Numbered from the stretch's first letter, positions 22,126-32,023 are shown. The stretch is DNA of 34,392 bases from Hirudo medicinalis (GCA_011800805.1 MPNW01000906.1:20077-54468), one strand, 5' to 3'. Made by a program: numbers and translations. Notes: generated by a model not told the origin, from the letters alone.

Positions 22126-25100
22126 GTCAGTGGGCTGTCCTTTGTTTGCTTGCATGTTTTTTAACTCTGCTGGTGAGTCTGTTTTAGTCTTCAAAATGCT
22201 CGTGGATGCCAGAATTAATGATGAAAATGTTACGATGAGTTGAAATTTGAATTTGCAGAAATTCGTGTTTAGTGGACATTAATGACTAATACTCAGTTTA
22301 AAGTCTTGGGAGAGGATCTTATATAAGTCGTTAAAGTTATTATCGTCTGTATCTTCATCACTGTCATCATCTGTGTTGTGTTGTCATAATTATTATTATT
22401 TATTATTATTAGAAATATTATTATCATTTATTTATGGGATCAGCTGACCGGGCAGACCACTATTTATCTCGACTTTATTTTGAGAAACATCCTTCTACAG
22501 ATTGTATGCATCATCTGCCAGCATTTCCTCAAATTCCATTCAGGTGAATTAGCAGATGCATGCATCGGATGCATGAATTCGGCTCCCTTTCTGCCCACGG
22601 TTGTTTACAAAAGGCATATCGCATTGATAAACATGACCCTGCACTGCACCGAGCTGACTATAGTTCAGCTCTGCATACTGGGTTTCGAAACTGTTTTAAA
22701 CCGACCTAAGGTACATTCGTCGGCTCTGGGCAGGCTTTAAATTCTCCTCTGTGTGTGGGTAGAACGTTTAGAATTTCCTCTCTCTCTTGAGTTCAAGTTG
22801 ATGATGATGATGATGATGATGATAATGATGAATGATGATAATGTATGGATTATTTCTTGCTCTTATCAGTGAAATCTCTGCTGCCATCATCTTTAACATC
22901 ATCGTCATCATCATCATCATCGTCATCATCATCAGCAGCACAACCACAATTCCATTTCGTTAAGGCACCCGACCTCTGAACCAATTGTCTTGTTGTTATG
23001 CCTTAACAACCTGATCAATCAGTAATTATGATTATAATTGTTTATTACTAATCGTTTTTGATTGATAGATGATACAGAAATAAATTGAAGATATCAACGT
23101 CACCATCATAATAATAATCATTGTTACTATTATTATTGTTGTTATTATTATTATTTAGTGTGGCATTAATTAAATTTAATTAATTAACTAATTAATTAAA
23201 AAATAATTATGATTAATACATTAATTCGTCCAGGTCTCTCCCCTGACATCTACCTGATGATACTCAGGTGCAAGTGCTACCTTTCCGTGAAACGACCCGA
23301 GGAGGCCATGGGGGACGTAGATGCTGTACTCAAGTACACCAACAACAGCCCCCAGGTTGGGGAGATTTTTAAAGGGGGGATTTTTTGGGTGACAGATTGA
23401 CTAGGTAGTTTAAGCTCACTGTACTATTACACCTTGTTGTTAGCATATTAACACATTGTATCTTATTAACATATCACTACTTAATTAACATAACCCATAA
23501 TTAAGATAATGCAATCACTGCCTCCAGGCTCACCTGTTGAAAGCGCAGGTAACAAAGACCTTGGACCGTGCCGAGGACTCCTTCTCGGCCTACATCAGGT
23601 ACTTCAAGCTCTGCATGCAGGCAGCCCAGCAATCCAAGGTCAAGAAGAGTTTCGAGGAGGTGAGCATGCCCCATGAGGATTGTTCCGTCCATACCATGTT
23701 TGGGGGTAATGGCTAGGGTGTCCCTGGGTGCAGACTGGGTGGTGGTGGTGCTTTGTCCTACGGTAGTCTCTCTAAACCACTTTGAATGAATGTTAAGTTA
23801 GGTTGGTGACAGTTGCGAAGTTGGTGAAACGATGGTGAGGTATGCTATCCGGACAAGTGACAGGCAAAACCAAATAGTGTGGAGCAAATTTTGTCAGTTT
23901 TCCATGGTTATCCAGGGTTAGGGTAGGGTAGGGTAGGGTAGGATTAGGGGCAACTTTCGATACCTGCCTTGAGTTGGCTTTGCCTGCCACTTGGCCAAAT
24001 TATTGTTCATTTATCTAATAAAGTGAGGTAATAATTTGGCAAACGAAAAATTTCAATTTATGCCAACCAAGCTTAGACCCTCGTGACATCGTCTCGACAG
24101 GTCGTGCACGACTTGATCCAGCCTCGGGATGCCGTCGAAGGTCCGAAGATGCCGTCGTCGCCATCCACTCCTGAGATGTCCTCGTCGTCGTCGTCAGTTT
24201 CCGATCGAGACGATCGGACCAGTCCTGAGGAAGCATCGAGCTCGGTATTTGACCTTGGAATATTTTTTTTCTCAAACGGCAGCTTTATCATCTCTCGTTT
24301 TTCTTTTACAACATTTCACGGAAATTTGTGCTAAGTCGAATCAAAATTTCTCTAAAAAAAAACAATTTGGGGAAGTTCTTTTGTTGACATCGACAGAATG
24401 CACGACACATCATATTTCGTCCTCGTCCATGATTTGCAGATAAGGGTGAGCCCTTAGTAGCAGTCAAATGTGGCTGTCTGTGCAGCCCAGCCACAAATAA
24501 GCCACGTTGTAATTCTATTATTAATAATATTACTCATGATTTTAGTCTCCTTTTTGGATGAATTTGATTTACTGAAAACCATTTTATGGACTAACAATGA
24601 CAACGAGACAATGCTAACATGCACGTAGTCAGTAATCACAAATTGTGTTAGTAATACTTCTACGGATGTTCATGCCGTCTTACAAGAAGTCATCCACGAC
24701 ACATTGGATATCCCATTTTCCAATATACATCCCAATAGATATCCGGATTTCAATCCCGCTCCTTTTGTAAAGGGATAGCGGTAAACATTAACGAGGCGAT
24801 AACATAACATCAATGTCGACAACATTATTGACAACAACAACAACAACAACGATAATTCTCTTTTACACCAACCTTTCCATTGTTTGGGGGCCACTCCTAG
24901 GGTCGAATACCCACTCCCGACTCCAGCACGTGGTAAAACCGAGCTAATCGCTAACTGTTCGGGCAGAAAGATCGACGAAGTAACGCCAGTGCCGGTGGTA
25001 TCGATATCAGTACTGTTGCTGTGGGATGGATCGAGTGAAGAGGAGGAGGCCTATTTTGGGCGAGCCAATAAGGATGGATGAGCAGGTGAATGCTTGGACT

Positions 25101-26004
25101 ATCGGGACCGACCTGTGCGTGACTTGCAAATGAGTCTCTTGTAGTTTAAATTGTCCTTGCTTTAATCATCTTCATCATCGTCATCATCATCATCGCCATC
25201 ATCATTGACATCGTCATCTTGAAAGCATGGTGATGAGATGATTTGAAATTATGACTAGGTTATAAAATTAAACAATTAATTAATTAATTAATTAAGAATT
25301 AATTGTAATTCTAACGAGAGTGGTGTCACGTCATCGTTGTTGGTAATTTTTTTGTGGCAATGTAACCTCGACAACCAGCTGACCACTGGCATTACATTGC
25401 ATTGCATCGACTTCTGCAGTTCAAAGTTCACTTGCTGCTGCCCGGGTTCAAGGTCTGCTCGTTTATTTCTTTAANTTTTTTGTGGCAATGTAACCTCGAC
25501 AACCAGCTGACCACTGGCATTACATTGCATTGCATCGACTTCTGCAGTTCAAAGTTCACTTGCTGCTGCCCGGGTTCAAGGTCTGCTCGTTTATTTCTTT
25601 AAAGTTCTGTGGCCTTTAATTTAATAGCAGTGGATTTCAAAAGGCTATTGTCAACTCTGATCGTGGACAACCTGGACGACCGGGTTGGTTGGGTTGTTAT
25701 GGCGACAGAGGTTTTACAGGCCTTACAATGACAACGGCCTTGATGACGGCTGCTATGCCTATGTCCCAGTTGTTCACCTGTTATGTAATGATAGAGCAGC
25801 AAAATTATTATTATTGTTATTGTTGTTGTTATTATTATTATTATTATTATCCTCATACTTAATTAATATTTGTTATTATAATTATTGTAATGTTGTTACT
25901 TACTTACTTGCTACCATTTCATGCAGTCACCGAGTTTCATAAATCCATATCTTGTGTTTCATTGTAAAGATTTGAAATGCTGATCAGAGATTGGTGGAGA
26001 TGAC

Positions 26005-26050
<46 letters not shown>

Positions 26051-27245
26051 GGGATGGTGATGGTGATGATGATGATGATGGTAGCATAGGGTTATGATAG
26101 CGATGGTGATGGTTATAGCAACAGCGACAAGTCGACAGTCACATTGTAGAAGCTAGTGACAGTGGGACAATCCAAACTGTTGCTAGTTTTTGATACAATG
26201 TATCAGTCAATGGCAATGGCTTAGTTTTCTCTGCATGCCACAATGAATGAACGAATGAACGAATGAATGAATGAATGAATGAATGAATCATTCATCATTC
26301 CACGATGCACGTTTTGGCGAATCAATGCAGTATTGAATTAATTTCCTAGATGAATCGCCATCTGTTTGACCTTGAATCTCGAAAGGCCAAGTAATGGTAT
26401 TGCGATGATGATAACAATGCTCATCACAATAGGCGAATTGATGATGATGATGGTCATGATAATAGGAAATCTCTTCCATGTCAAAGGTCCATTGTGATGT
26501 TCCTGACAATGCTCTCAATAAGCTATTTTAAAATTCCATTCATGGTAGCATCATCATCATTGATCATCCTGCATCAAAAGAAAGAGGTCAAGCATCGATT
26601 TATGACCAAGATTTTTCTCCTTTCTTCTTCCAGGATGCAGCCCCCTCCAACGATGGGGTGATGGACCCTACGGGGGAGGACAAGCCTGTCCCTGAGCACT
26701 GTCCCGATAGTCTGGACCTCCCCGAGCCCCAGAAGTCCTCTGGTCGAGGAAATTGCCACCTTCAGAGAACCCTTTGCAAGGCAGGGGGCAAAGAGTGCAG
26801 GTCGAGGTTTTTGCAGAGGTCGCACACTGCCCCTCCTTATCCTTTGAGCTGCATATCAGCATCAGCAGCAGCTTCCCCATTGCCTAGCAACGAGAACATC
26901 CTTGATAAACCACCCAGGCCACCGATTTCCCTCTATGATCCACAAGGTATGTGGATTTGAGTTTGAGTAAATGTCTTTGGAGGGGGGTGGTATATTAGGG
27001 CTTATTATCTGAAGGCCACACTTGGATGCCCTGTAAGTATATTCACTTCTGATGTGCCATGTCAAACAAACCATGATTAATAACTGTTACCTCATGATTG
27101 TTTATCGAATGGTTAATTTATGTCGTCCAATCAAATCGACGTTGACCGTCTGCCATCTACCCCTCTCCGAACAGAATTCATCTTGAAGATCGCCTGCCTA
27201 GTCACAGTGGATGACTTGGAATGTCCCTTGTGTTTCAAGTAAGAG

Positions 27246-27304
<59 letters not shown>

Positions 27305-27814
27305 GCAAAACTAATAATGTCAACAACAACTATGTCTTCCATCCGATCAGGACCTTCCTGGACCCTGTGACTACCCCCTGCGGTCACACCTTCTGCGTCG
27401 ACTGCATGTTCAGGAGTTTCGACCACAAATCCACGTGCCCCCTGTGCAAAGAAAACTTGCATCCAGTGAGTTGTCGACGTCGACGTCATGTCTCGACGTC
27501 GTCATTACGAACGGTTCTTTTCGATTTAAAACTAACTCCGACATCTCCCTGGACCAGTATCTGGCGTCTAGGTCGAGAATGAGCACCGAGCCCCTAGTTT
27601 GGCTGCTGGAAAACTTCTTCAAGGAGGAGATGGAGAGCAGACGAGTGTCCGAACTGGCAGAGATGACCACCTCGGATTGGTTAGTAGTCATTCGTTCGGA
27701 GGAAACTAGTGCAATTCAGTAGAGTTGCTGCTGATGATGATGATGATGTTGTTGTTGTTGTCGATGATGATGATGGTTGTGGTTATGATTATTGTTGTTT
27801 ATATATAGATAATC

Positions 27815-27855
<41 letters not shown>

Positions 27856-28376
27856 TTTTTAAATAACTGAATGTTATTTTTAGCATCTCCGCGATGACAC
27901 GTTGTCATTGCAATGCAATGTCTCCGAGCAGTGCACGATTCCAGGAAGAGATTTAATTTGTTGCAAAAAAAATTGTCGAATTAAATAATTCAGATGCTAA
28001 TGATATTGATGATATTCGGTCGATAAGTTCGTCCGGTCCGTCCGTCAATCCGGACGATGCGATGACAAGTTTAAACGAGCGCTAGGATTTATCGGACGAA
28101 ATTAACATCCGTCCGATACTTTCAGTCTCTCTAGGGGCGAAAAAGTCCCCATCTTCATTTGCACCGTGGCTTTCCCCTCGATCAGCTGCCCCCTGCACGT
28201 GTTCGAGCCCCGGTACAAGCTCATGGTCAGGAGGTGTCTCGATTCGGACGCCAAGCAGTTCGGCATGTGCGGAGTGCCGACCGATGCCAGGTGAGGAAAC
28301 GTTCGGCCGGGTTCGTGATTGGTCGTGACGAGCGCGATTCGAGCGAGGGATTTTAATCAGAATTAATTGATTGCTG

Positions 28377-28415
<39 letters not shown>

Positions 28416-29367
28416 GTAATATTAATAATTTACTTTTTCTTATAGAATTTACTTCAGTGTGCTTATTCACTTGTTTGGCTCAATAAAAAAAAAGTTTTTT
28501 ATGTAGTTAATTTAAAAATGTAGTTAAATGTTTATAATGAGTTTTATACCTTGATTGAAGGATGAAAACAATCAATATCAATATTCAAATAATCAGGTGA
28601 TTTATTAATTGGCATGAAACGGTAAAGATCGTCCTCTCCAAATTGCAGTGAGCACGAGTACGTTGACTTCGGGACCATGCTCGAAATCCTCTCGATCAGG
28701 TACAGCCACGACGGGCGCTCCATCCTGCATACCGTCGGTCGAAAGAGGTTCAGGGTGCTGGACAGGACCATGAGGGATGGCTACTATGAGTCCAGGGTGG
28801 AGTACATCCTTGACTTGCCGATACCAGACAGAGAACTGCAAGGTGTTGTCCTTTATTTCGTCCGTCGATGTCTGTCAATTCTTAAGACGATTAACCACTC
28901 CTATCGATCTTTTTGAATCTCCAGGAGTGATGGACTTGATGAAGCTGGTGTACGCCAAGTGCCAGAGTTGGTTCAAATCTCTTCATGAGGAGAGGATGAA
29001 GCGAATCCTGCTCCATTATGGGCCCTTTCCCACCCTCGAGTCGCCCGATCCGCCCGTCCAAGTCACTCCTGTCCAGGCCCCCCAGAATGGCTGCCCGTTC
29101 TTTGAGCCCGACAAAGACAAGCTGGCAATGTTCCTGACCGAGGCAATGCTCAGAGCCAGTGAAGAAGAGGAGGTGGAGGAGCCTGAACCGGCACCGCCAA
29201 AGTACTTCCCAGAGGACGGTCCGAGCTGGATGTGGTACATGACGGCCATCCTTCCAGTCAGAGAGAGTGTCAAGGTGGCGCTGCTCTCTTCGACATCTGT
29301 CAAGGGTCGGCTGAAGTACTTGAACAACATCGTGACCGTGGCCCTGAGGAACAGTAGCTGGCGATAG
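21434..29367 (+). CDS. LONRF-family RING/TPR/LON-domain E3 ubiquitin ligase (11 exons, 5' end incomplete)
   Basis: Spliced model: 21434-22125, 23234-23355, 23528-23659, 24101-24244, 26634-26946, 27175-27238, 27351-27465, 27558-27679, 28135-28290, 28649-28842, 28925-29367. Every intron is GT-AG and all phases agree, giving 831 codons plus TAG. Residues here are numbered from the first complete codon (21435). TPR-like helices lie at about 49-80. RING1 is at 133-166 (C3HC4). More TPR-like helices run from about 200 to 300, then a Ser/Pro linker from 316 to 467. RING2 is at 484-521, with Cys 484, 487, 499, 504, 507, 518, 521 and His 501. A LON N-terminal (substrate-binding) domain runs from about 571 to 820. 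This order is diagnostic of the LONRF family (vertebrate LONRF1-3, roughly 750-770 aa). No Lon ATPase or protease domain follows. Family knowledge: RINGs recruit an E2, and LONRF2 is reported as a protein quality-control ligase. Which paralogue this is cannot be told, so no symbol is given. Exons are clearly more GC-rich than the introns. The start codon is unresolved. Confidence 0.93.
22126..23233 (+). other. LONRF intron between exons A and B
   Basis: This 1108-nt GT-AG intron has a GAT run at about 22799-22840 and an ATC run at about 22893-22937, which can pair with each other. It ends in a TAAT-rich stretch before the acceptor. An 86-codon open frame in the middle (22480-22740) has no domain and no coding character. 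Confidence 0.8.
23234..23355 (+). CDS. LONRF exon B: TPR helix pair
   Basis: The acceptor is TCCAG at 23229-23233 and the donor is CAG|GTTGGG at 23356. The exon encodes residues 231-271 (DIYLMILRCKCYLSVKRPEE and following), which have the helix-turn-helix spacing of a TPR and the motif position of a family TPR. It enters in phase 1 and leaves in phase 0. Its GC content is well above that of the adjacent intron, which is mostly ATT and TAAT sequence. I chose the acceptor because it is the one that restores the frame with exon A. Confidence 0.85.
23528..23659 (+). CDS. LONRF exon C: last TPR helices
   Basis: The acceptor is CCTCCAG at 23521-23527 and the donor is GAG|GTGAGC at 23660. It is 132 nt long and phase 0 at both ends, so skipping it would keep the frame. 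It encodes 44 residues starting AHLLKAQ, a start typical of a TPR A-helix, followed by an amphipathic helix rich in aromatic and Gln residues. Because it is symmetric, skipping would remove one TPR without a frameshift, but nothing here shows that this happens. Confidence 0.82.
23915..23950 (+). repeat. TAGGG pentamer array in a LONRF intron
   Basis: GGGTTAGGG is followed by four GGGTA units and GGATTAGGGG. It is related to the telomere repeat but has a 5-bp period. It lies in the intron between exons C and D. Confidence 0.85.
24101..24244 (+). CDS. LONRF exon D: Ser/Pro/Asp-rich linker, part 1
   Basis: The acceptor is CGACAG at 24095-24100 and the donor is TCG|GTATTT at 24245. It is 144 nt, phase 0 at both ends. 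It encodes 48 residues (316-363): a short helix (VVHDLIQPRDAVEGP), then a low-complexity stretch with serine runs and acidic and basic residues (SSSSSSVSDRDDRTSPEE), probably disordered. It is much less conserved in style than the flanking domains. I accept it as an exon because the reading frame, splice sites, GC content and phase all fit between exons C and E. Confidence 0.72.
24245..26633 (+). other. LONRF intron between exons D and E, with assembly join
   Basis: This is the longest intron (2389 nt). It contains an AAC run (about 24830-24850), ATC runs (about 25165-25215), a TTAA-type run (about 25265-25300), an exact 127-bp duplication separated by an N at 25475, an ATT run (25806-25850), a long GAT run (about 26001-26085) and a GAAT run (about 26245-26288). 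A candidate cassette around 24884-24950 has an open frame but no family match, so I do not call it an exon. Confidence 0.75.
25348..25602. repeat. Exact 127-bp direct duplication across a single N (assembly artefact likely)
   Basis: Positions 25348-25474 and 25476-25602 are identical by eye over 127 bases, starting with a T6 run and ending CTTTAA, separated only by an N at 25475. That is the pattern of two contig ends that overlap but were joined instead of merged. It lies in an intron and does not touch coding sequence. Confidence 0.9.
26634..26946 (+). CDS. LONRF exon E: Pro/Cys-rich linker, part 2
   Basis: A strong acceptor (pyrimidine tract ending TTCTTCCAG at 26633) precedes it. The donor is CAAG|GTATGT at 26947. 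It encodes residues 364-468, a proline-rich linker with a basic, cysteine-containing patch (NCHLQRTLCKAGGKECRSRF) and an Ala/Ser tract. It ends in phase 1 with PPRPPISLYDPQ just before RING2. I recognise no domain here. LONRF paralogues differ strongly in this linker, so lack of similarity is expected. It sits after the longest intron of the gene (2.4 kb), which contains the assembly join at 25475. Confidence 0.75.
27175..27238 (+). CDS. LONRF exon F: start of RING2
   Basis: This is a short 64-nt exon with acceptor CGAACAG at 27168-27174 and donor TTCAA|GTAAGA at 27239. It encodes residues 468-489 and ends with the first zinc-binding pair of RING2, DDLECPLCF. It enters in phase 1 and leaves in phase 2. 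The Lys codon after CPLCF is split across the intron (AA|G) and completed by the first base of exon G. The split position matches the join between the Cys-x-x-Cys pair and the loop before CGH. Confidence 0.9.
27239..27350 (+). repeat. 112-nt LONRF intron made largely of a GAT microsatellite
   Basis: The intron lies between the first Cys pair and the core of RING2. After donor GTAAGA it contains an almost pure GAT array (about 27246-27304), a short AAC/AAT spacer, then a weak pyrimidine stretch and acceptor GATCAG. Its length is not a multiple of three, so retention would break the frame between exons F and G. Confidence 0.88.
27351..27465 (+). CDS. LONRF exon G: core of RING2
   Basis: The acceptor is ATCCGATCAG at 27341-27350 and the donor is CCA|GTGAGT at 27466. 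It encodes residues 490-527: TFLDPVTTPCGHTFCVDC, then HKSTCPLCKENLHP, which supplies ligands 3-8 of a C3HC4 RING. The sequence closely follows the second RING of vertebrate LONRF1 and LONRF2, where the phrase PVTTPCGH is also found. Together with exon F all eight zinc ligands are present, so the finger should be functional. Confidence 0.93.
27466..27557 (+). other. 92-nt LONRF intron with a GTCGAC palindrome
   Basis: Directly after donor GTGAGT, repeated GTCGACGTCGACGTC is followed by CTCGACGTCGTC, which can pair with it. A hairpin could therefore form close to the 5' splice site of this very short intron. Confidence 0.7.
27558..27679 (+). CDS. LONRF exon H: helical connector between RING2 and LON
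   Basis: The acceptor is TGGACCAG, ending at 27557, and the donor is TTG|GTTAGT at 27680. It encodes residues 528-568 (YLASRSRMSTEPLVWLLENF and following). This aligns in style with the LASR...EELI stretch that follows RING2 in LONRF proteins. The frame is also open upstream of the acceptor, so a slightly longer exon is possible, but the 27558 start joins the RING in register with the family. It leaves in phase 2, and the split TG|G codon gives Trp. Confidence 0.83.
27813..27850. repeat. AT dinucleotide microsatellite
   Basis: About 16 AT units in the intron between exons H and I, downstream of GAT and GTT runs (about 27733-27775). Confidence 0.93.
28135..28290 (+). CDS. LONRF exon I: first strands of the LON domain
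   Basis: The acceptor is CTCTCTAG, ending at 28134, and the donor is CAG|GTGAGG at 28291. It encodes residues 569-619. It carries the LON-domain hallmarks VPIFICTVAFPS, CPLHVFEPRYKLM and KQFGMC, which are family-level signatures also found at the N terminus of bacterial Lon and in cereblon-like folds. There is no sign of decay. It enters and leaves in phase 2. The last codon (AG|T, Ser) is split. Confidence 0.93.
28376..28414. repeat. AAT microsatellite in the intron between exons I and J
   Basis: About 12 pure AAT units. An AATAAA followed by an A run lies about 70 bp downstream (near 28481), a possible cryptic poly(A) signal inside the intron. Confidence 0.9.
28649..28842 (+). CDS. LONRF exon J: middle of the LON domain
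   Basis: The acceptor is AATTGCAG at 28641-28648 and the donor is CAAG|GTGTTG at 28843. It encodes residues 621-684, including DFGTMLEILSIRYSHDGRSI, then VGRKRFRVLD, and DGYYESRVEYI. These match the conserved G-x-ML-x-I, DGRS and G-x-x-RFRVL segments of the LON substrate-binding fold. It leaves in phase 1 and is followed by an 82-nt intron. Confidence 0.93.
28925..29367 (+). CDS. LONRF exon K: end of LON domain, stop codon
   Basis: The acceptor is ATCTCCAG, ending at 28924. It encodes residues 685-831 and ends at TAG (29365-29367). It holds the C-terminal helix bundle of the LON domain: YAKCQSWFKSL, GPSWMWYMTAILPV (family consensus is close to GPAWxWWxxAVLPV) and SVKGRLKYL. Between HYGPFP and GPSW lies a stretch of about 60 residues rich in Pro and Glu (residues 722-782, including EEEEVEEPEPAPP). 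The corresponding segment I recall in vertebrate paralogues is about 15-20 residues. The frame is intact through it. Confidence 0.92.
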
Positions 29368-29542
29368 GAACCCCTGCGGTGGTTCCACCGATCCCCACCC
29401 TCCAAAAAACCCTCCACTTTCGATGCCCTATTCCGCGAGTATGCAATATTCATAGTCACGTCGTCGGTCATCCTCTCAACGATGCCCTTGGATCGATCAT
29501 CCACGAGTCGTCCTCCATTGTGATTTTCCTTCCTTCTCGTTT

Positions 29543-29821
29543 ATAATAATAATAATAATAACAATAATAATAATAATAATAATAGTAATAATAGTAATAA
29601 TAACGACAACAATAATAATAACATTAATAAGAACGATAATAATTTTATTTATTAGCGTCATAAGTGTAAGTAAGCATAGCATTACAGGGACTCTTTATTT
29701 TGGTTGCATTTCGTGAGCCGTCAGCTTTATCGCCTTGGTCGGGTTTGGTTTGTGGAACGAATGTCGACCTATAAGTTTGACAGGATGGCATGTAATAATA
29801 ATAATGATAATAATAATGATA

Positions 29822-29882
<61 letters not shown>
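29543..29882. repeat. Two AAT-type arrays after the stop codon
   Basis: AAT/AAC/AGT units run from 29543 to about 29645, and AAT/GAT units from 29791 to 29882, with 140 bp of unique sequence between. They are probably in the 3' UTR or flank. Confidence 0.9.
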
Positions 29883-30963
29883 GAGTTATAACAGTTGCAT
29901 CAGTTTTATAATTATTATTAAGTTGTGCTTAAATTATGCAATTATGAATTATTTGTGTCGTTGGATGCTTCGTCCGCCCGCTCCACCGGGACGGTGCCGA
30001 GGGTCTCCGACGTTCGGGCACACCCCCCCCCCATTTTACGGACCCCAGATTGTGATAATCGGTGCTCGACATCTTAGATTTGTGCCAGTCGCATTACTGC
30101 AGTGCTGATGAAAACAACGGCGATGATGATGATGATGATGATGATGGCGTAATGAACGTAATGCTCATGATATCGTAATCTGTGATTCGGTTAGCTCTGA
30201 TTTTGGCAATAATTTTTAATGTCCTCGATGTTGGTCGTTGCGCGTCTGCTGAATTCGTGGGGAGTTCTCCCCAGAGCACAGCACAGGGTGGCAAGAGTCT
30301 ATGCCACCATCGTCTCCACCACCTCCGTTAAAGTTTGCAGGCAGTCGTTAAAGTGGCCGTTGTCATGTCGACGAGCTTCCTGGTACCCTGTTAAAAATCG
30401 TTAGGAAAGCCGTCGGGGCCCCCACCATCCGTCGATTGGCAGCTTCCCTTTGTTGGTTTGTTTGCTTTTGCAAATGCACCGACCTTCGTTCGGGGTTCAA
30501 GTGTTGTTGTAGTTCTGCACTTGATGTCGTCGTCGCTGTAGTTATTATTTTCGTTGCTATTGTTGTTGTTGTTGTTGATATTTTTGTAGCTTATGATGTT
30601 GTTGTAATTATTAATGCTACTGTTCTTACTTTGTTCTTGTTGATGATTTCCTTCAACATTAGAATAGAACCGTCGTCGGCTGCCGACATGCAACCCATCC
30701 CCTTCGTGAATTGTGATAACGATGCATCTTGGGAGCCTGAGGTTGATGAGTCAAGTTAGCTTGACGGATCACCCTCCTCTCTACCAACCTACCTACCTAC
30801 CCCCTAAAGCCTCAGGGGTGTGCGACCAGCAGCTCTCACCCCCTAAAAACCGTGGACAGACCAGGCAGCAGTTACAAATTGCCGTGATCGATCGGATGTC
30901 GGAGGATCACTCGGTGCTTTTGATGTACAATGTTAGTGGTGGTCGATGGCTCAGTGGTGATTG

Positions 30964-31058
30964 TGATGATGATGATGATGACGATGATGATGGTGATGAT
31001 GGTGGTGATGATGATGATGACGATGATGGTGATGATGGTGGTGATGATGGTCATCATT
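30964..31058. repeat. GAT/GGTGAT array following an A-box-like motif
   Basis: The array starts right after GGTCGATGGCTCAGTGGT (about 30942-30959), which resembles a tRNA A-box region. It consists of GAT units with GGTGAT and GAC variants, and a duplicated block of about 45 bp. Confidence 0.85.
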
Positions 31059-32020
31059 GATGTTTTTATCAGCAATTTTGGTTAATTAGTGTTTTAATGA
31101 CCATCTTATCATAATTGTGATTACTTGGTTTGAATATTACCCTTAACAGTGGTGGTTATGGTGGCGTAGCCCTGTCGATGGAAAGGGGGGTGGTGGTGAT
31201 CCCTTGCGATCGACAGAGGTGTTCTGTCAGTTTGATTTGTCAGCTCCTCGGGCTTTGCCGAGTTTATTCGACCGATGGGATGCCATCGGTTCGTGTTGAT
31301 TTCTTTGGATGTGTCATTCGATAGGTTGGTTGCAATTTGTTAGATCCATCGGTTGATCCATCGGAAGGATGCGTACGGAAGGTGACCTCGTGTCCGATGT
31401 CGACGATCGACGGACGCGATGGATGTCGTTTTGATGACTTAGAGGATTTTTTTTGTGAGCTTAAAATAAAGAACTTTAAAATGTAGTTTTAGAAAATCAA
31501 CTCTTCCCGATCCGTTTCAGTCCCTGGAAATGTTTGGCTGGAAAGCTTCCAATCTCTTGAATTTCAGTTGCAGATTTCATGATCATTTGAATGATTTTTC
31601 GATTTTTGCTGCGGTTTTTGTCCTTTGAATTAAAAATTTTATATTTCTATTGTTGTTGTTGCTGTTTTTGTTGTTGTTGCCTCTGAGTGATGATTTATTC
31701 CTTGCTATCGGATGACAATTCTACCTCCGCGCGCCATGAGCTGGCACCCTCCGGTCAGATCAGATCGATGTTGCCCTTGTCGGGTTTTGAATCATCCAAA
31801 GAGATTGTGTCGTTGTCGTCAGCGTCAGAGCTGTCGTTCTCGTCGTTGTCGTTGTTGATTTTGTTTCGGTTTTGATTTTTAGTTTCCGAAGTCGTCGCTA
31901 ATCGATCGTCGTGATGATTATCAAAAATAATTGACGCACAACGATCATCATCACAGCCAGTTTGAAGTTATTTGCTTCTTCTAATCTGCTGTTATTGCTG
32001 CTTATCATTTTCTTCTCTAC
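31059..32020. other. Unassigned sequence
   Basis: I see no gene. It contains an AATAAA at 31465-31470, a TTGTTG-type run at about 31650-31680, and a T-rich Ser/Leu open frame (31687-31875) without ATG support or a domain. Confidence 0.45.
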
Positions 32021-32023
32021 GAC

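Larger units (their letters stand above)
29368..31470 (+). other. Probable LONRF 3' UTR and flank, no certain poly(A) site
   Basis: After the stop codon the sequence holds AAT-type microsatellites (29543-29660 and 29791-29882), a GAT run (30119-30147), a GTT-rich tract (about 30537-30610) and a GAT/GGT tract (30964-31058). I see no AATAAA close to the stop. The first clear one is at 31465-31470, which would imply a 3' UTR of about 2.1 kb. A noncanonical signal nearer the stop is equally possible. Small open frames here have no recognisable domain. Confidence 0.3.

Noticed and set aside
27211..27582. Single open frame reading through the GAT intron into RING2
   Set aside because: In exon F it is in a different frame from ECPLC, so it would lose the first zinc ligands. 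The spliced model restores the complete C3HC4 finger.
28891..29504. 165- and 162-codon minus-strand frames opposite the last LONRF exon
   Set aside because: Shadow frames of a conserved plus-strand exon. They have no domain.
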